Shown: piece by piece, positions 60,673-64,000 of the stretch | Position numbering within the stretch: position 1 is the stretch's first letter | How the letters are laid out: every line of letters begins with the position of its first letter | Assembly (NCBI GenBank): GCA_030141605.1 | Contig: JAQGDQ010000162.1 | Coordinates: forward strand, 310,001 to 374,000 | Direction of reading: 5' to 3' | Length of the DNA: 64,000 nucleotides | DNA from: Tubiluchus corallicola | Taxonomy: Eukaryota; Priapulida; Priapulimorpha; Priapulimorphida; Tubiluchidae | Position numbers and translations under genes: made by a program | The notes under the pieces: generated by a model | The model's input: only the letters and a program-made list of their open reading frames with translations | What the model was told of the DNA's origin: nothing | Database searches by the model: none

Positions 60673-61008
60673 AGTTGCTGTAGTGACTAGATAATATTTG
60701 CCATCACAAAAATCTGTAGCCTACGTTGAAAGTTGAGTGGTCTCTTTCTTCACATCAGTCATTCCAGTGGCATCTAGAACATCAAGAATCAACTCTTTAT
60801 CAACTGACATGCAGTGCAGCCTCTTCTTACCGTCTTTCCAAAAACTTTCCTTGCATGTTTGTAGCCATTACGATTATGGTTTAAGCAGTGTCATTACGTT
60901 TTTTATGCACTTTTTATACTCGACGCGAGTTTTAGGGACGACCTCTATGGCAAAATTGAAAATGAAAACATCGAAAGTACCCCGGTGAGAAGGAGTTACT
61001 GGATCACT
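60673..61008 (-). pseudogene. Truncated methyltransferase copy D
   Basis: Only the exon 3 part survives, from SDPVTPSHRGTFDV to the end. A deletion and frameshift fall at the position of the PGG motif after VMTLLKP. An in-frame TAG follows TTQLST near the end, and the usual terminal stop after ATKL is lost. Exons 1 and 2 and the start of exon 3 were not found upstream; homology stops at 61008 and a dispersed repeat begins about 50 bp further. Shared details with copy C (RLHCMSVDKEL against KLHCMPVDKEL) suggest it came from that gene. Confidence 0.85.
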
Positions 61009-61055
61009 ATAAAAATAAAAATAATAACAATAAAAATGCAAAATTAGCTAGCATT

Positions 61056-61576
61056 TGTTTCCAATCGAGATCCTTCTTGCATGCTTCTCCCTGGATTCGA
61101 ACCAGGGACTCTTCAAAGGCAGAGATGGACATAGACTCAATGTCTCATATTGACTTGATCTTTCGTTAGGGATAATGCGGCAGAACATCTTTGTTGGTTC
61201 AGTGGTTCACTTTAGAGTACTAGCCTTGTTAATGAGCCAGTTCCGGTCTCGCCACTACTACACACATTGAGTAGGCCCTGCCGTTAAATCCTGGATCCCG
61301 ACTTGCAGTGTGCAAAGTGTTTAAAAAAAAGTCATAACTTTTTGCACTTATTTTTGGTGTCGTTTTCAGATGTTCACTCAAAATTTAATGATTATGATAA
61401 ATCTTTTATTATATATCTCTGCTATTTTATAGGCACTACGCTTTTCGTAATGATTTGTTTATGTTTTGCAATTATGCTTTTCATAAATTCTTTGTATAAA
61501 AACTCTAATAGAGACAAGCTTAAACCACGTTTACCAGATATACATATGCGACTTCGCGGGTGTTTAAACCTTGTCA
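61056..61576 (+). repeat. Composite tRNA-like repeat, copy 2
   Basis: Matches 47087-47600. The hairpin CCCTGGATTCGAACCAGGG is perfect here and looks like a tRNA T arm on the minus strand; the plus-strand tRNA-like head is at about 61195-61255. It begins about 50 bp past the end of methyltransferase D homology. Confidence 0.75.
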
Positions 61577-62061
61577 TCCAAGTTAGTTAAATTAAAATGG
61601 TTTAAATTTTAGTGGAGTGCTGTATGTCCATTTTGGGTTTATATGCTGCAGTCAAGTGCGTTATATTGGTCATGCATACTACAATAGCAAACTGTGCATA
61701 TGCCCGTGGGTACTGCAAGTAAAACAGTTACTACGAAATGTCAGCAAAGCATCCGATAGGTAAGGAAATATTCCCATCTAGCCAGCCAGCCTGCCGGTAA
61801 ATTACAGTTAACCTTTGTTGTAACAGTTAAGCAATAAATGGAAATTTTCTGCCATTACCATTTTAGATTTGCATATTGAAAACAGCAATAAGTAAGCATT
61901 AATGGAAACTTTTATTTAACATAGCCTTTAAATGACCAATAATTCAGCTGCTTATTTGATGGCACGTTTGACATACAAAGTATGACATCATCGAAGTGGA
62001 CTATAAGCTACATAATGCTGTGTATGTATATCAGCACAATTGTTCCGCAGGAGTTTTAGAC

Positions 62062-62332
62062 ATGCAGAAGAAAAATTTTCGGGTTCTCGTTTGTGTTTTC
62101 TTTATTGAGATCTTGTTAATTGTTCCCACCAACTCGAAATGTCACTTGAAAGGTGCAGAATACAGAAATGGTGAAAGAATGCCTGATCCCGATCCATGCA
62201 ATCAGTGTTTCTGTGATGAGATCACAATGAATTGCAAGAGAATAGTCTGCAACAAACCTAAAGTTCAACTTGATGCATGCGAACTGAGAACAAAGCCAGG
62301 ATTTTGCTGTCCAACTGAATATGTGTGCCCGT
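62062..62332 (+). CDS. Secreted VWC-domain protein, first coding exon (partial gene)
   Basis: The ATG at 62062 opens a clear signal peptide (MQKKNFRVLVCVFFIEILLI) followed by a von Willebrand factor type C domain: KCHLKGAEYRNGERMPDPD, CNQCFCDEITMNCKRIVC, and GFCCPTEYVCP. VWC domains of this kind occur in BMP-binding and matrix proteins (chordin, brorin, kielin types). An acceptor (ttgttccgcag) just upstream at 62050 implies an untranslated first exon further left. The donor GCCCGT|gtaagt (phase 1) ends the exon, so the unspliced stop at 62338 is intronic. The gene continues past the window, and the specific family cannot be named from one domain. Confidence 0.75.
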
Positions 62333-62399
62333 GTAAGTAAACATTATTTTGCATAATAATGGCTAGTAATAATTAAATATAACACATCGTGAAATTTGC

Positions 62400-62735
62400 A
62401 TTCATCGTGAAAGGTTAAAAATAAAAGCCAGCCTCACCAACAATTTTAGCAAAAGTTTGAAGAACACGTGTTGAAAAGACATTTCCTTTCCTTTTGTAAA
62501 CTAGTTAAGTAATTATATAAAAAATTTAATGGCTTTACTTACCCCAATTGCTGCATTGATGACATTTAGGCAGGAAACTATAATACCTCGTTTTACAGGC
62601 AAGAAGTCATTGCTAGCCGTTTCTGTCTACTTCGGGGTCGGGAACTCGGGGTATTTTGCACACGTGTAACACAAAAACAAACTTCTGCAGGGTGTGTGTG
62701 TGTGTGTATGCGCGCGCGTGCGTGCGTGCGTGCGT

Positions 62736-62770
<35 letters not shown>

Positions 62771-63008
62771 ACAGGCAGGCAGACAGACAGGCAGAGAGAC
62801 AGACAGAGAGACAGGCAGAGAGACAGGCAGAGAGACAGGCAGAGAGACAGACAGACGGACAGAGAGACAGACAGAGAGACAGACAGAGAGACAGACAGAG
62901 AGACAGAGAGACAGAGAAACACAGAGACAGAGAGACACAGAGACAGAGAGACAGAGAGACACAGAGACAGAGAGACACAGAGACAGAGAGACACAGAGAC
63001 ACAGAGAC

Positions 63009-63039
<31 letters not shown>

Positions 63040-63071
63040 CAGAGAGAGAGACAGAGAGAGAGACAGAGACA

Positions 63072-63118
<47 letters not shown>

Positions 63119-63974
63119 GGAGAGAGAGAGAGAGAGAGACAGAGAGAGAGAGAGATCACTTAATGCATTTTTGTTTTTCTTTCTCTAATTTGAAATTTAC
63201 TATTAATCTGGGCAGCACCAGCACACGATTTTCCTTCTGGTGCTGTCCAGAAGCAAACCAGTAGCCTCAATAAAAACTATATATTACCTTTACTGTGTCA
63301 ACATTTGTATTAATTTCATGCTTTCTGTGTAAATTATCATTGTAAATTTGTGTGCTTATGGTAAATCTAGCAATAAATTCAATATATAAAAATCATTTAA
63401 TAATGCTTCTCGCACAAACCTGCTGTGGCGTCATTCACAATACGCAGCCGAAGTTTGACGAATGTATACACAGTAAATGTTCAAAATGATGAAATCTGAC
63501 AAATTTTATGAATTAATTCATGTAGTTGGCTTGCGCGCATAAAAAACTGGGGTATTCGACTTAATTATTTATTTTCTGCTCAAGTTGTTGGCTTTTATAA
63601 TTATAAAAATTACTGGGCATGTATTTTAAAGTAGAGTTCCTTGCCAAGAGTCAGTAGGGCATTTACTCTTGTGAGTAAGAAATTCCCAAGGTTGTAGTCC
63701 TGGCTGATAAACATACAGTGTTTGGGCATTTTTCAGCTAATTAATACTCATCACATTAATCTAATTAATTGTGAAATATAATAATTTACTTAACGTCTGA
63801 TTTTATGTGTGACAAAATGATTTTGCTTCTTAGAACAATTAACATTAAAACTATATTAAACTGTATAATTGCTAACACAAATTGGCTAAAGGTGTTTGTA
63901 ATGCTAATATACGTTCAGAAGTGATAACAATTCTTATTTTCAGCAAATTTTAAATCTTAATTTTTCATTGCCAG
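62400..63974. other. First intron of the VWC gene
   Basis: Intron-like sequence dominated by the 62690-63155 simple repeat. No other exon recognised. Confidence 0.45.
62690..63155. repeat. Compound microsatellite (GT, CAGG, GACA, GA)
   Basis: GT then CGTG repeats, then GGCA/CAGG units, then mixed GACAGA and GA units over 460 bp. Five long overlapping frames here are repeat artefacts. Confidence 0.97.
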
Positions 63975-64000
63975 CAATATGTTCTTCCATAGTAGAGAAA
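63975..64000 (+). CDS. Possible next exon of the VWC gene, cut by window edge
   Basis: Acceptor tttttcattgccag precedes an open frame with the phase left by the exon ending at 62332, reading SICSSIVEK. Too short to confirm. Confidence 0.3.

Noticed and set aside
62593-63264. Several long Ser/Leu/Cys- or Arg/Glu/Gln-rich open frames up to 202 codons
   Set aside because: They all lie on a compound microsatellite and are open on both strands because of the repeat.

Overview
The window is animal nuclear DNA. It is about two-thirds A+T by eye, its genes are split by GT-AG introns, and it is full of decayed non-LTR retrotransposons, hAT-type foldback elements, tRNA-derived SINEs and microsatellites. 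The xylosyltransferase carries a WSC domain, as invertebrate orthologues do, so an invertebrate is the best guess. The phylum cannot be fixed from this sequence.

Left third (about 5.9-32.8 kb, minus strand). One gene of 14 coding exons encodes a complete peptide O-xylosyltransferase (Golgi type II enzyme that starts glycosaminoglycan chains). The exons join in phase into 894 codons plus a stop. A complete, intronless SOWAH-family ankyrin gene lies on the opposite strand inside the intron between exons 9 and 10 (13785-15080). Other introns hold a hAT-like element with a LINE remnant, a 13-unit minisatellite, a LINE carcass and several microsatellites. A stretch of about 55 residues expected between exons 12 and 13 was not found; that intron is the one occupied by the hAT-like element.

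Right half (about 34.9-61 kb, minus strand). A tandem array of small-molecule methyltransferases of the NNMT/PNMT/INMT (TEMT) family: three intact three-exon genes (249, 251 and 251 aa) with identical intron phases and an exon 2 of the same length, then a broken fourth copy (60.67-61.01 kb) closest to the third. On the plus strand, between the second and third genes, lie exons of a thrombospondin type 1 repeat protein, some with disabling changes. At 62.06-62.33 kb is the signal peptide and VWC domain exon of a secreted protein whose gene runs off the right edge.

Between these are transposon graveyards: a Ty3/Gypsy-like RT scrap (38.66-38.83 kb) beside an unrecognised open frame (38.84-39.34 kb), LINE tails, a heat-shock-element-bearing solo LTR candidate (51.85-52.25 kb), and a Penelope-like endonuclease tail split by a hAT element with a perfect 8-bp target duplication (53.8-54.25 kb).

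The xylosyltransferase, TSP1 and VWC genes belong to the secretory or extracellular-matrix world, the methyltransferases to cytosolic amine metabolism. Nothing shows that the loci act as one system. All gene models come from reading splice signals and homology by eye; no alignment or search was run.
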